A stretch of 56,656 nucleotides of DNA from a virus. Positions 28,108 through 35,220 of this stretch are shown here, piece after piece (positions within the stretch are counted from its first letter, which is position 1; each line of letters opens with the position of its first letter). Below the pieces are notes generated by a model. The model saw only the letters and a list, made by a program, of their open reading frames with translations, made no database searches and was not told where the DNA came from. The stretch spans positions 1 through 56,656 of IMG/VR virus record IMGVR_UViG_3300036859_000863. One strand, written 5' to 3'. The position numbers and the translations under genes are program-made.

Positions 28108-28289
28108 GCGGGAGTCGTCAGAAGATCGTCAATGGCAAAGCCTTCGACTGGCCGTACACATGGCGCTGTCTTGACTGTGGCTACGTCGGCCATTCCAACT
28201 TCCACGATTTGAGCGGCCCGAACATTCATGGCACCCAGCCCGGCGTGTCCGGGTTTCTTCTACAGAGGACCAAGACCCATGAGCGTTGA
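28104..28289 (+). CDS. Small zinc-ribbon-like protein
   Basis: A 61-residue product from ATG 28104. It contains YTWRCLDCGYVGHSNFHDLSG (CX2C plus His). At its 3' end the same nucleotide seam as in the two preceding junctions is read in another frame (GFLLQRTKTHER instead of VSSTEDQDQ), so its TGA falls 9 bases inside the next gene. This suggests the seam was joined here without regard to the reading frame. Confidence 0.5.
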   Translation: MSGSRQKIVNGKAFDWPYTWRCLDCGYVGHSNFHDLSGPNIHGTQPGVSGFLLQRTKTHER

Positions 28290-28830
28290 CTGCTGTTCAA
28301 TCGAACACCCCCATAACGGGGCACCCCCACCGGACGGCCAACACCACTGGCTGAGAGCCGTGAGCGGAGAACCAGCAACGAGCCAAGACCTCTCAGGAGA
28401 CCAAGCCGTGAGCGTTGTAGAGGCACTTGCCAAGAGTCTGTGGGAGATCGGCAACCGACGAATCGGTCACCGGCCCTGGGAGACTGTCGCTGACACCTAC
28501 CTGGCGGAAGCGCAGGAGGCGCTCGACACGTTAAGCCTGGCGGGCTACACGCTCGGAACCACTGATCTTGAAGCCGAGCTCGCCACCCTCCACACCAAGC
28601 TCAGCGATTTGCAGTTGGCTATCGCTGATACGGAGGACGACCACCACGGCGAACATACGGCGTGGAAACAGGAGATCGCCACTCTTCGCAGCATCATCCG
28701 CCGCTACCAGTCGGGATGGTTCCTGAGCGACGATTGGCCCGGCAAGTGGTGTCACAAGCGCTGGCCGAACGAGATGCAAACTCCCGATGAGGTCGCCTTC
28801 TTCGAGCAGGAAGCCGAGAACGATGCCTGA
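28279..28830 (+). CDS. Composite small-module protein
   Basis: A 183-residue product from ATG 28279. The N-terminal ~40 residues (DCCSIEHPHNGAPPPDGQHHWLRAVSGEP) look like a Cys/His module, then a helical domain begins at SVVEALAKSLWEIGNRRIGHRPWETVAD. The DNA at 28360-28412 contains GCCGTGAGCG twice, the seam sequence, so this gene may be two modules fused in frame; GTG 28408 could be an older internal start. The C-terminal half is coiled coil plus WPGKWCHKRWPNEM and DEVAFFEQEAEN. Confidence 0.5.
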   Translation: MSVDCCSIEHPHNGAPPPDGQHHWLRAVSGEPATSQDLSGDQAVSVVEALAKSLWEIGNRRIGHRPWETVADTYLAEAQEALDTLSLAGYTLGTTDLEAELATLHTKLSDLQLAIADTEDDHHGEHTAWKQEIATLRSIIRRYQSGWFLSDDWPGKWCHKRWPNEMQTPDEVAFFEQEAENDA

Positions 28831-29314
28831 CATGTTCATGGGCCCACCAACCGAACCCGTTGCCGAAGCGGCACCGATGCCGACGAACCTTGCCGCTCAC
28901 CGAGCCGCTTGGAGTGCATCCCTTGAAGAAGAATCACCAGCGGGCGAAGCTGAACGTGCCTTCTCATACATCGAGGCTCTTGAAGCCGAGAACAAGACCC
29001 TCCGCTCACAGGTGGCTGAACTTCGTGGACGGCATGGATGGCAGACAGGTGTTGGAGCAGACGGTCGCCTTCTTCCAACAGGAGGCCGGGAGGTGAGTTG
29101 GTTTGACCCACCAATGCGAGACGGGTTCTACGATCAGGAGACTGCACTGATAGCGGTGGTTGAGTTCTGGATCAAGGGTGGCCCTAGTCACTCAGATGAT
29201 TTGCCGTTCGGCCCATACAAACGACAGCTTGAAGCGGTCGAGTCGGGAGTTGAGATGCTCAAGTCCGGAAGGTGGCAGTGGTTCACGATCGAGCAAAGGC
29301 TGGTGTTGCCGTGA
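28823..29314 (+). CDS. Small coiled-coil protein, possibly two fused genes
   Basis: A 163-residue frame from ATG 28823. The first half (LAAHRAAWSASLEEES, AFSYIEALEAENKTLRSQVAELRG) is a coiled coil. The second half (VSWFDPPMRDGFYDQETALIAVVEFW) could start on its own at GTG 29093. In another frame the DNA before 29093 reads QTVAFFQQEAGR then TGA overlapping that GTG, matching the end of the upstream gene (EVAFFEQEAEN). Either a frameshift has merged two genes, or the frames agree by chance. Confidence 0.45.
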   Translation: MPDMFMGPPTEPVAEAAPMPTNLAAHRAAWSASLEEESPAGEAERAFSYIEALEAENKTLRSQVAELRGRHGWQTGVGADGRLLPTGGREVSWFDPPMRDGFYDQETALIAVVEFWIKGGPSHSDDLPFGPYKRQLEAVESGVEMLKSGRWQWFTIEQRLVLP

Positions 29315-29778
29315 GCCCGTCACTGGACGAACTGCAAGTTGTTTACGAGCATGCCACCTACCCGCAGAACCTCAAGGCAGCCAAGGCGTACATCGATGCT
29401 CTCCGCCAAGCCCTAGAGGAAGCCACCGCCCGCTGCGATGAACTGATCCGACTCCACAACGAGGACTTCATCGGATCGGCACGATGGTACAGCGAGATGG
29501 TGGGGGAACGGGACGCCGCTCGGGTTGAGGTCAACCGCTTAGAGGCCGTGAACGAACGGCTACGGCACCGGCAGTGGTCGCCTCACGCGGTGGAAGAACT
29601 GCGAGCCGAGAACGAAATAGCGCATCACAACGTCGGGGCATTGCAAGCGGAAGTGTTTCAGCTTCGTTCCCTGCTCACCGAGATAGCCGCCTGTGACACC
29701 CGATCGGTCGGGGTCGGTTACACGACGCTAGAGATGACCAGCGACCTGTGGGACCGCATCCAACAAACCACGCCATGA
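29311..29778 (+). CDS. Coiled-coil protein upstream of terminase
   Basis: A 155-residue product from GTG 29311 (GTGA). A long helical protein: KAYIDALRQALEEATARCDELIRL, ERDAARVEVNRLEAVNERLRHR, ENEIAHHNVGALQAEVFQLRSLLTEI. Its stop overlaps the terminase small-subunit ATG. It may simply end the accessory operon; a packaging role is possible from position but has no sequence support. Confidence 0.55.
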   Translation: MSPSLDELQVVYEHATYPQNLKAAKAYIDALRQALEEATARCDELIRLHNEDFIGSARWYSEMVGERDAARVEVNRLEAVNERLRHRQWSPHAVEELRAENEIAHHNVGALQAEVFQLRSLLTEIAACDTRSVGVGYTTLEMTSDLWDRIQQTTP

Positions 29779-30404
29779 CTCAAAACCCCAACCCCGCACG
29801 CCAAGGCAAATGCCCCGGCACCAACCGACGCGGCGAACCATGCGGCCGCCCCGCCGGCGAAGGCACCGACTACACAGGCGTAGAAGGCGCCCTCTGCCGC
29901 TTCCACACAGGCTGCACCCCGAACGGCGAGAAACACAACCAACGACTCGCCGCCGAACAGGCCGCCGCCAAACACCGCCTGGAACTGGTCGACGTCGAAC
30001 TCCCGACCCGCGACCCCGGCGAACGGCTGCTCTGGCTGGTAGCGATGTGCTCCTGCCAGGTCGAGTTCTACGCCCGCAAGGTCCAGGAGCTCGACGACCA
30101 GCAGCTGGTGCAGGGGGTGCAGCAGATCGTCGAGACCCGCTCGGCGGCCGGCGACGTCGAGCGCCGCACGGTCGTCGGCAGCACCCCGAACGTGTGGCTG
30201 CGACTGTTGAACGACAAGCAGCGGCAGCTGGCGGAGGTGTGCCGCGACGCGATGCGGGCGGGCGTGGAGGAGCGCATGGTGCGGCTGGCGGAGCGGCAGG
30301 CGGAGACGATGGTTCGGGTGCTGCGCCTGTCGCTGGCCGAGTATGGCCTGGACGGCGCCGACGCCGACCGGGTGGTGGCGCGGCACCTGCGGGCCGTCGA
30401 ATAG
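29775..30404 (+). CDS. terS: Terminase small subunit
   Basis: A 209-residue product from ATG 29775 (ATGA). The N-terminal zinc-binding-like part KCPGTNRRGEPCGRPAGEGTDYTGVEGALCRFHTGCTPNGEKH is typical of actinophage small terminases. It is followed by helices (LLWLVAMCSCQVEFYARKVQEL, RLLNDKQRQLAEVCRDAMRAGVEERMVRLAE) and LRLSLAEYGLD...VVARHLRAV. It recognises the packaging site and recruits the large subunit. Unusually, ~815 bases with a regulator gene separate it from the large subunit. Confidence 0.8.
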   Translation: MTQNPNPARQGKCPGTNRRGEPCGRPAGEGTDYTGVEGALCRFHTGCTPNGEKHNQRLAAEQAAAKHRLELVDVELPTRDPGERLLWLVAMCSCQVEFYARKVQELDDQQLVQGVQQIVETRSAAGDVERRTVVGSTPNVWLRLLNDKQRQLAEVCRDAMRAGVEERMVRLAERQAETMVRVLRLSLAEYGLDGADADRVVARHLRAVE

Positions 30405-30419
30405 ACCCGGCGGGGCTGC

Positions 30420-30437
30420 GACGCTAGTGGTAGCGTC
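30420..30437 (+). terminator. Hairpin after terminase small subunit
   Basis: GACGCTA-GTGG-TAGCGTC is a perfect 7-base stem with a 4-base loop, starting 16 bases after the terS stop and followed by CCCCGGG. It lacks a T run but could end the accessory/terS transcript. Confidence 0.5.
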
Positions 30438-30908
30438 CCCGGGCGTGACGCCGCCGACTGGACCCCCGCCCTCCGATCGGCCGCAGAACGCGAAGGAGGG
30501 CCGCCAGACGAACTGACGACCCTCCGACACGTCGATTTGGCACTTACAGGTGACGTGGGGAAGGTTAACACCCGCGCAAGGTCGCGACGACATCAAAGAC
30601 GCCTACGGCAAGCCGAGGGGTCACCCGATAACGCTCATGGGAAGCGACGGGAAGGGACCTGCTTACCAACCGAGCCAGCAATGCGCCGAGCGCCCTGGCC
30701 GGGAACACCGGGAGCCCACACCGTTCCAGCAGTTACTGCTGGCCAAGCCGGGACCGGCCGAAATCCGGGGAGGGTGACGCTGCGCCTGAGAGGGACGCGT
30801 TGGGGTAACGGTCGTGGTCGGAGTTTCACGAAGCTCGCCAGCGCAGACTTCCAGTCGGTCGGCTGCACCCGTTCCCGCCCAAGCGAATGGGTGCGGTCAC
30901 GCGCCCCT
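30438..30908 (+). other. Non-coding gap between terS and terL region
   Basis: About 470 bases with no convincing gene. Frames at 30550-30777 and 30537-30953 are open but lack the G/C third-position bias of the other genes. It holds GGAGGG/CCCTCC arms (30495-30500/30520-30525) and a tight hairpin CCAGCAG-TTA-CTGCTGG (30726-30742). No tRNA cloverleaf could be drawn. It is a candidate cos/pac packaging site or a structured RNA. Confidence 0.4.
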
Positions 30909-30927
30909 GTATATCCGCGTGATATAC
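30909..30927. promoter_or_regulatory. Perfect palindromic operator GTATATC-N5-GATATAC
   Basis: Seven-base arms GTATATC (30909-30915) and GATATAC (30921-30927) flank CGCGT. It ends one base before the ATG of a ribbon-helix-helix gene. The TATAC could serve as a -10, so bound repressor would cover the promoter. Autoregulation by the adjacent gene is the simplest model. Confidence 0.65.
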
Positions 30928-30928
30928 G

Positions 30929-31222
30929 ATGGCAGTCGTGGCACGGAAGATGATCCAGACCCGGCTCGACGAGGCCCTCGTGACCGCGTTCGACGCCAGC
31001 GCCGAACGGCGTGGGCTGACCCGCACGGCGGCGATCGAGAAGCTGATGCGTCGCCAGGTCGAGGTCGACGCTCGCACCGACGAGTACCCGATGGACTTCG
31101 CCAAGCGACCGCCCGAGAGATTCGTCGCGGACCAGAAGCCGTCGACCTGCAGGCATCCGATCGGGCAGCGCATCGGCGACTCGTGCGCGGCGTGCGGTGC
31201 GAAGGTGTCAAAGGCGAAGTGA
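30929..31222 (+). CDS. Ribbon-helix-helix regulator with C-terminal zinc ribbon
   Basis: A 97-residue product. RKMIQTRLDEALVTAFDASAERRGLTRTAAIEKLMRRQVE is a ribbon-helix-helix (CopG/Arc-type) DNA-binding domain. The C-terminal STCRHPIGQRIGDSCAACGAKV adds C...H...CX2C, a small zinc ribbon. ATG 30929 has no ribosome site; GTG 30938 begins exactly at the conserved part and would fit a leaderless transcript. It likely binds the palindrome just upstream and controls terL and the head genes. Confidence 0.75.
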   Translation: MAVVARKMIQTRLDEALVTAFDASAERRGLTRTAAIEKLMRRQVEVDARTDEYPMDFAKRPPERFVADQKPSTCRHPIGQRIGDSCAACGAKVSKAK

Positions 31223-32667
31223 CGCTGCTGCGATCGGTCGAAGAGGTGGCGGCCAATTTGCTCGACCCGCCGGCGTCCGGTCTGAACGTCGACCCGGTGC
31301 GCTGGGTGCGGGAGCGGCTACGGGCCGAGCCGTGGTCGGTGGAGGCGGAGATCCTGGAGGCGATCCGCGACCACGGGGAGGTGGCGGTGCAGTCGTGCCA
31401 CAACATCGGCAAGGACTGGACGGCGGCGGCGGCGGCGTGCTGGTGGCTGGACGTCCACAAGCCGGGCAGCGCGTTCGTGGTGTCGACGGCGCCGACGGGG
31501 CATCAGGTGAAGGCGATCCTGTGGCGGTACATCGGCCGCATGCATCGGGCCGGGGGGCTGCCGGGGCGGGTGAACCTGTCGGAGTGGTACATCGGGCCGG
31601 AGCTGGTGGGGTTCGGCCGCAAGCCGGCGGAGTACACGCCGGAGGCGTTCCAGGGGATCCACGCCCCGCACGTGCTCGTCGTATTGGACGAGGCGTCGGG
31701 CATCCCCGGGTCGCTGTGGGAGGCGTCGTCGTCGCTGACGTCGAACGAGGGCAGCCGTACTTTGGCGATCGGGAACCCGGACCGCACCGGCTCCGAGTTC
31801 TGGCGGGTGTGTCAGCCGGGGTCGGGGTGGCGGGTGATCCAGGTCGGGTTCGAGCGCACCCCGAACTTCACGGGCGAGCGGATCGCCCCGGAGCTGGCGG
31901 CCGAGCTGATCTCGCCCGGCTGGGTCGAGTCGCGCCGGGCGCGGTGGGGTGAGGAGTCGCCGCTGTTCATGGCGAAGTGCCGGGGTCTGTTCCCGGACGA
32001 CGCCGACGACGGGGTGGTGCCGGCGTCGAAGCTGGCGGTGTGCCGCCAGGAGCGGGAGGTGCCGCTGCCGGACGACGGGTCGGTGCAGCTCGGCGTAGAC
32101 GTCGGCGCGTCGGAGACGGGCGACCAGACGGTGATCCGCGAGCGCCGGGGCCGGAAGGCCGGTCGGGTGTGGCGGCTGCGGACGGGGGACAGCATGCGGA
32201 TCGTGGGCGAGGTCGTGAACGCGGTGCGCGAGTCGGGGGCGACGCTGGTGGCGGTAGACGTGATCGGCGTCGGCTTCGGGGTCGCCGGCCGGCTCACCGA
32301 GGTGCTCGCCGAGCTGCCAGAACTCAAGTGCACGGTGGTGGGCGTGAACGTAGGCGAGGCCGCCAAGCAGCCGACCCGGTTCGTACGGTTGCGGTCGGAG
32401 TTGTGGTGGGAGATCGGCCGGGAGCTGACGGTGGAGGCCGGCTGGGACCTGTCGGGGATCGACGACGACACCGCCGCCGACCTGACCGCACCCCGCTACA
32501 CGTTGGACAGCTCGGGGCGGGTGAAGGTCGAGTCGAAGGACGACGTGCGAGCACGGCTGGGGCGGTCGACGGACGACGCCGACGCGCTGCTGCTGGCGTT
32601 CTACGAGGCGTCGTCCCCTGGGCAGGTGGCGGACTCATCGATGTACGAGAGACCGCTCGGCTGGTAA
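31219..32667 (+). CDS. terL: Terminase large subunit
   Basis: A 482-residue product from GTG 31219 (GTGA). The ATPase half has an atypical Walker A, SCHNIGKDW (Asp where Ser/Thr is normal), a motif FVVSTAPTGHQVKAILWRYI and Walker B HVLVVLDEASGIP. The nuclease half has QLGVDVGASETGDQTVI, TLVAVDVIGVGFGVAGRL and DDADALLLAFYE, whose acidic residues bind the metals. It is the packaging motor and DNA-cutting enzyme. Length is typical for actinophages. Confidence 0.87.
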   Translation: MTLLRSVEEVAANLLDPPASGLNVDPVRWVRERLRAEPWSVEAEILEAIRDHGEVAVQSCHNIGKDWTAAAAACWWLDVHKPGSAFVVSTAPTGHQVKAILWRYIGRMHRAGGLPGRVNLSEWYIGPELVGFGRKPAEYTPEAFQGIHAPHVLVVLDEASGIPGSLWEASSSLTSNEGSRTLAIGNPDRTGSEFWRVCQPGSGWRVIQVGFERTPNFTGERIAPELAAELISPGWVESRRARWGEESPLFMAKCRGLFPDDADDGVVPASKLAVCRQEREVPLPDDGSVQLGVDVGASETGDQTVIRERRGRKAGRVWRLRTGDSMRIVGEVVNAVRESGATLVAVDVIGVGFGVAGRLTEVLAELPELKCTVVGVNVGEAAKQPTRFVRLRSELWWEIGRELTVEAGWDLSGIDDDTAADLTAPRYTLDSSGRVKVESKDDVRARLGRSTDDADALLLAFYEASSPGQVADSSMYERPLGW

Positions 32668-32707
32668 GACCCCTGCCGGTTGCGTCGAGGGCGTAACGTG
32701 GCAGGCG

Positions 32708-33022
32708 ATGTGGCTGACCGTGCTATTGACGTTGCTGGCGGTAGCGCGGGCGACGCGTCTGCTGACGGTTGATACGTTCCCGCCGATCGCGTCGGTCAAG
32801 GGTCGTCTGGTGCGAGCGAATGCTCCCGACTGGCTGATCTACATGTTCGGGACCGGCAAGAAGGACGAGCCCGGTTGCCCGTGGTGCGTGTCGGTGTGGC
32901 TGGCGGCGCCGGTCGTCTGGCTGGTCGACGTGCACGTCGCCGGCGGGCTGGTCGCCCCGGTGCTGGTGTGGGCGGCGAGCAGCGTGGCGGCCGGGTACAT
33001 GGTCGGTTTGGAGCCGGAGTGA
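32708..33022 (+). CDS. DUF1360-like membrane protein
   Basis: A 104-residue product from ATG 32708. N-terminal hydrophobic helix (WLTVLLTLLAVARATRLLTVD), a cytosolic stretch, then GCPWCVSVWLAAPVVWLVDV with the CPWC motif inside or next to a membrane segment, and a third helix. The pattern RxTRLLxxD...CPxCxSxW is seen in phage proteins between terminase and portal. Function unknown. Confidence 0.6.
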   Translation: MWLTVLLTLLAVARATRLLTVDTFPPIASVKGRLVRANAPDWLIYMFGTGKKDEPGCPWCVSVWLAAPVVWLVDVHVAGGLVAPVLVWAASSVAAGYMVGLEPE

Positions 33023-33216
33023 TCGTGACGTTCCCGGTCGAGGAGGTCACCGAGCGGGGGACGGTGCGGTCGGGGTCGGTGACGTTCGAGTTCCAGGAGG
33101 GGGAGCGGATGACCGGCTGGTGGGAGTGCCCGCCGGGGCTGCGGCAGTGGGTGGTGCCGGTGTCGGTGGTGAACCTGGAGCTGACGAGACGGGAGCTGGA
33201 GGACGGCTGTGGCTGA
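33019..33216 (+). CDS. Small beta-rich protein before portal
   Basis: A 65-residue product from GTG 33019 (GTGA). Beta-rich: VIVTFPVEEVTERGTVRSGSVTFEF, TGWWECPPGLRQWVVPVSVVNLEL. Its end overlaps the portal start by 8 bases. No family is recognised. Confidence 0.5.
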   Translation: MIVTFPVEEVTERGTVRSGSVTFEFQEGERMTGWWECPPGLRQWVVPVSVVNLELTRRELEDGCG

Positions 33217-34990
33217 CCGTCGGATCCGGCGCCGGGAGCAGCCGAACTCGTTCACGGCGGCGGCGCAGCTGTTGGACGCCGGGAACCGGATGGCGGTGCC
33301 GCGGGTCGAGTCGTGGCAGGACGAGGCGTGGGGCCACTACGACGACGGCGCCGAGGTGTGGTACGCGTCGGAGTGGTTCGGGAACGGCCTGTCGCGGGCC
33401 CGGCTGGTGGCGGCGAAGCGGCCGGTGTCGCCGGGCGACGAGCCGGAGGTGGTGCACGACGGCCGGCCGGCGGAGCTGGTGTCGCTGGTCGCCGGGGGGG
33501 TGACCGGGCAGTCGGCGATGCTGCAGAACGTGGGGGTGCACCTGCAGGTGCCGGGCGACAGCTACGTGACGGCGCAGACCGACGCCACCGAGACGTCGTG
33601 GATGGTGCTGTCCCCGGACGAGGTGCAGGTCGACAAGGCGGGCGGGGTCGATGTGTGGAAGGTGCAGACCGAGGAGAACGTGTGGGTGCCGTTGCCGGTG
33701 GAGTCGCACGTGATTCGGGTGTGGCGGCCGCACAAGCGGCGTCATTGGCAGGCCGACTCGCCGGTCAGACATGCGCTGGCGACGTTGCGGGAACTACGGC
33801 ACGCAAGCGAGCACATCGACGCGTCGCTGCTGTCGCGGCTGTCGGGGTTCGGGCTGTTCCTGTACCCGTCGGAGGCGGTGTTCCCGGTGAAGGAGAAGTT
33901 CGCGAACGAGCCGGACCCGTTCGCCGCCGAGTTCATGGAGGTCGCCCAGCTGGCGATCAAGAACCGGGGTTCGGCGGCGGCGCGGATCCCGCTGTTCACG
34001 CAGATGAAGGGCGAGCTGATCGGCCTGTGCCGGCACATGATGTTCGAGTCGCCGCTCGACGACAAGGCGATCGCGCTGCGGGAGGCGGCGATCCGCCGGT
34101 ACGCGACGGCGGCGGACATGCCGGGCGAGGTGCTGCTGGGGGTGGGGGACATCAACCACTGGGGGCAGTGGTTCATCGAGGACTCGGCGATCAAGATGAA
34201 CTTCGTGCCGGCGTTGGAGCTGATCGTCGACGCCCTCACCCGGGCGTACCTGCGGCCGATGCTGGAGGCGGAGGCGGCGACGGACGGAAACCGCGAGTTC
34301 GTGGCGGACGAGTGGATGGTGTGGTTCGACACGTCGGAGATGACCGCCAACCCGGACCGCTCGGACGACGCTATCGCGCTGTACGATCGGCTGGAGATCA
34401 ACGGGGCGGCGCTGCGGCGGGAGACCGGCCTGGACGAGGCGGACGCCCCGACCGACGAGGAGGTGGCGGCGCTGGCGGCCCGCAAGCTGCTGACGTCCCC
34501 GCTGACCGCGATACAGGGTTTACAGCTGCTAGGGATCGACGCCTCCGACCTAACCCCGCCGGCGTCCGCCCCGGTGGCCGCGGCGCCGCCGTCGCCGAAC
34601 GGCCAGGGCGAAGGACCGCCGGTGGGGGAGGAGCAGCCGGAGGCGACGCAGCAGATCGCGGCGTCGGTGATCGCGGCGGCGTACCCGATCGTGCACCGGG
34701 CTCTGGAGGTCGCCGGGAACCGTGCCCGCTCCAAACTGGGAGGCGCCCAGAAGCTCTCGGGAAGCCCGGCGGACTGCGCGCCGGAGCTGATGCACACGTG
34801 CGCCGACCCGGAGGTGTGCGGCGGCGCCGACTTCCTGCTGGCGGGGGCGTGGGACAAGGTCCCGACGTTGGCCGGCTACCTGGGAGTTGACCCGGAGGAT
34901 TTGACGTTGCGGCTCGACACGTTCGCCCGCACGCTGCTCGCTCGACGCACACCGCTGTCGCGTGAGGCGCTAGAGGCAGCGCTAACGTGA
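33209..34990 (+). CDS. Portal protein
   Basis: A 593-residue product from GTG 33209. It shows actinophage portal features: DDGAEVWYASEWFGNGLSRARLVAAKR near the N-terminus, VESHVIRVWRPHKRRHWQADSPVRHAL at ~175, FTQMKGELIGLCRHMMFESPLDDKAIALREAAIRRYATAADMPGEVLLGVGDINHWGQWFIEDSAIK (stem and clip), and DEWMVWFDTSEMTANPDRSDDAI. A dodecamer of it would form the DNA entry channel at one capsid vertex. The C-terminal ~130 residues are a low-complexity and helical extension. Confidence 0.85.
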   Translation: MADRRIRRREQPNSFTAAAQLLDAGNRMAVPRVESWQDEAWGHYDDGAEVWYASEWFGNGLSRARLVAAKRPVSPGDEPEVVHDGRPAELVSLVAGGVTGQSAMLQNVGVHLQVPGDSYVTAQTDATETSWMVLSPDEVQVDKAGGVDVWKVQTEENVWVPLPVESHVIRVWRPHKRRHWQADSPVRHALATLRELRHASEHIDASLLSRLSGFGLFLYPSEAVFPVKEKFANEPDPFAAEFMEVAQLAIKNRGSAAARIPLFTQMKGELIGLCRHMMFESPLDDKAIALREAAIRRYATAADMPGEVLLGVGDINHWGQWFIEDSAIKMNFVPALELIVDALTRAYLRPMLEAEAATDGNREFVADEWMVWFDTSEMTANPDRSDDAIALYDRLEINGAALRRETGLDEADAPTDEEVAALAARKLLTSPLTAIQGLQLLGIDASDLTPPASAPVAAAPPSPNGQGEGPPVGEEQPEATQQIAASVIAAAYPIVHRALEVAGNRARSKLGGAQKLSGSPADCAPELMHTCADPEVCGGADFLLAGAWDKVPTLAGYLGVDPEDLTLRLDTFARTLLARRTPLSREALEAALT

Positions 34991-35220
34991 CGCTCCGACA
35001 TCGCCGGTTCGATCTGGTGCGAGACGAGGACGTGACCGGCGTGTCTGGTACCGGCGTGGTCGCCCAGGGCGTGTGGTTCCCGGACGGCGATGTCGTGGTG
35101 TTGCGCTGGACGTCGGCGTGGCCTACCAGCGTGGTGTTCCACGAGCGGGGCCTCGATTCGATCGAGGCGGTGCACGGCCACAACGGCAAGACACGAGTCG
35201 AGTGGCTCGATGCCGACTAA
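34987..35220 (+). CDS. Small hypothetical protein between portal and MuF
   Basis: A 77-residue product from GTG 34987 (GTGA). A compact beta domain: RRFDLVRDEDVTGVSGTGVVAQGVWFPDGDVVVLRWTSAWPTSVVFHERGLDSIEAVHGHNGKT. This layout (GTGVVAxGVxFxDGxVxLRW...S...) is common in actinophages near structural genes. Function unknown. Confidence 0.6.
   Translation: MTLRHRRFDLVRDEDVTGVSGTGVVAQGVWFPDGDVVVLRWTSAWPTSVVFHERGLDSIEAVHGHNGKTRVEWLDAD

Larger units (their letters stand above)
27201..28412 (+). repeat. Repeated gene seams J2/J3
   Basis: J2 has the core TTTCTTCTACAGAGGA and lies at 27651-27690, 27815-27849 and 28251-28285; the shorter 28088-28109 copy keeps CAGAGGACCAAGACCAATGA. J3, GGAACCGAGCGAGCCGTGA, is exact at 27361-27379 and 27477-27495, with variants at 27204-27224, 27671-27685 and about 28400. 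Each copy codes the end of one small gene and the ribosome site plus overlapping start of the next. Together they link at least seven small genes. Confidence 0.65.

Noticed and set aside
27201-28412. CRISPR-like array from the repeated seams
   Set aside because: Repeats are imperfect, spacers differ widely in length (about 100-240 bases) and are coding; copies sit at gene joints with overlapping start and stop codons.
12710-29778. Integrase, excisionase or immunity repressor
   Set aside because: No serine or tyrosine recombinase motifs and no full-length repressor were found among the small DNA-binding proteins, so a temperate lifestyle is not supported by this window.
30550-30777. A 75-residue frame in the terS-terL gap
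   Set aside because: It has no GC bias at third codon positions, no good ribosome site and no familiar motif; the hairpins in the same stretch fit a non-coding role better.
30780-30900. A possible tRNA near the RHH regulator
   Set aside because: No acceptor stem, T-arm GGTTCGA-type loop or anticodon stem could be drawn together.
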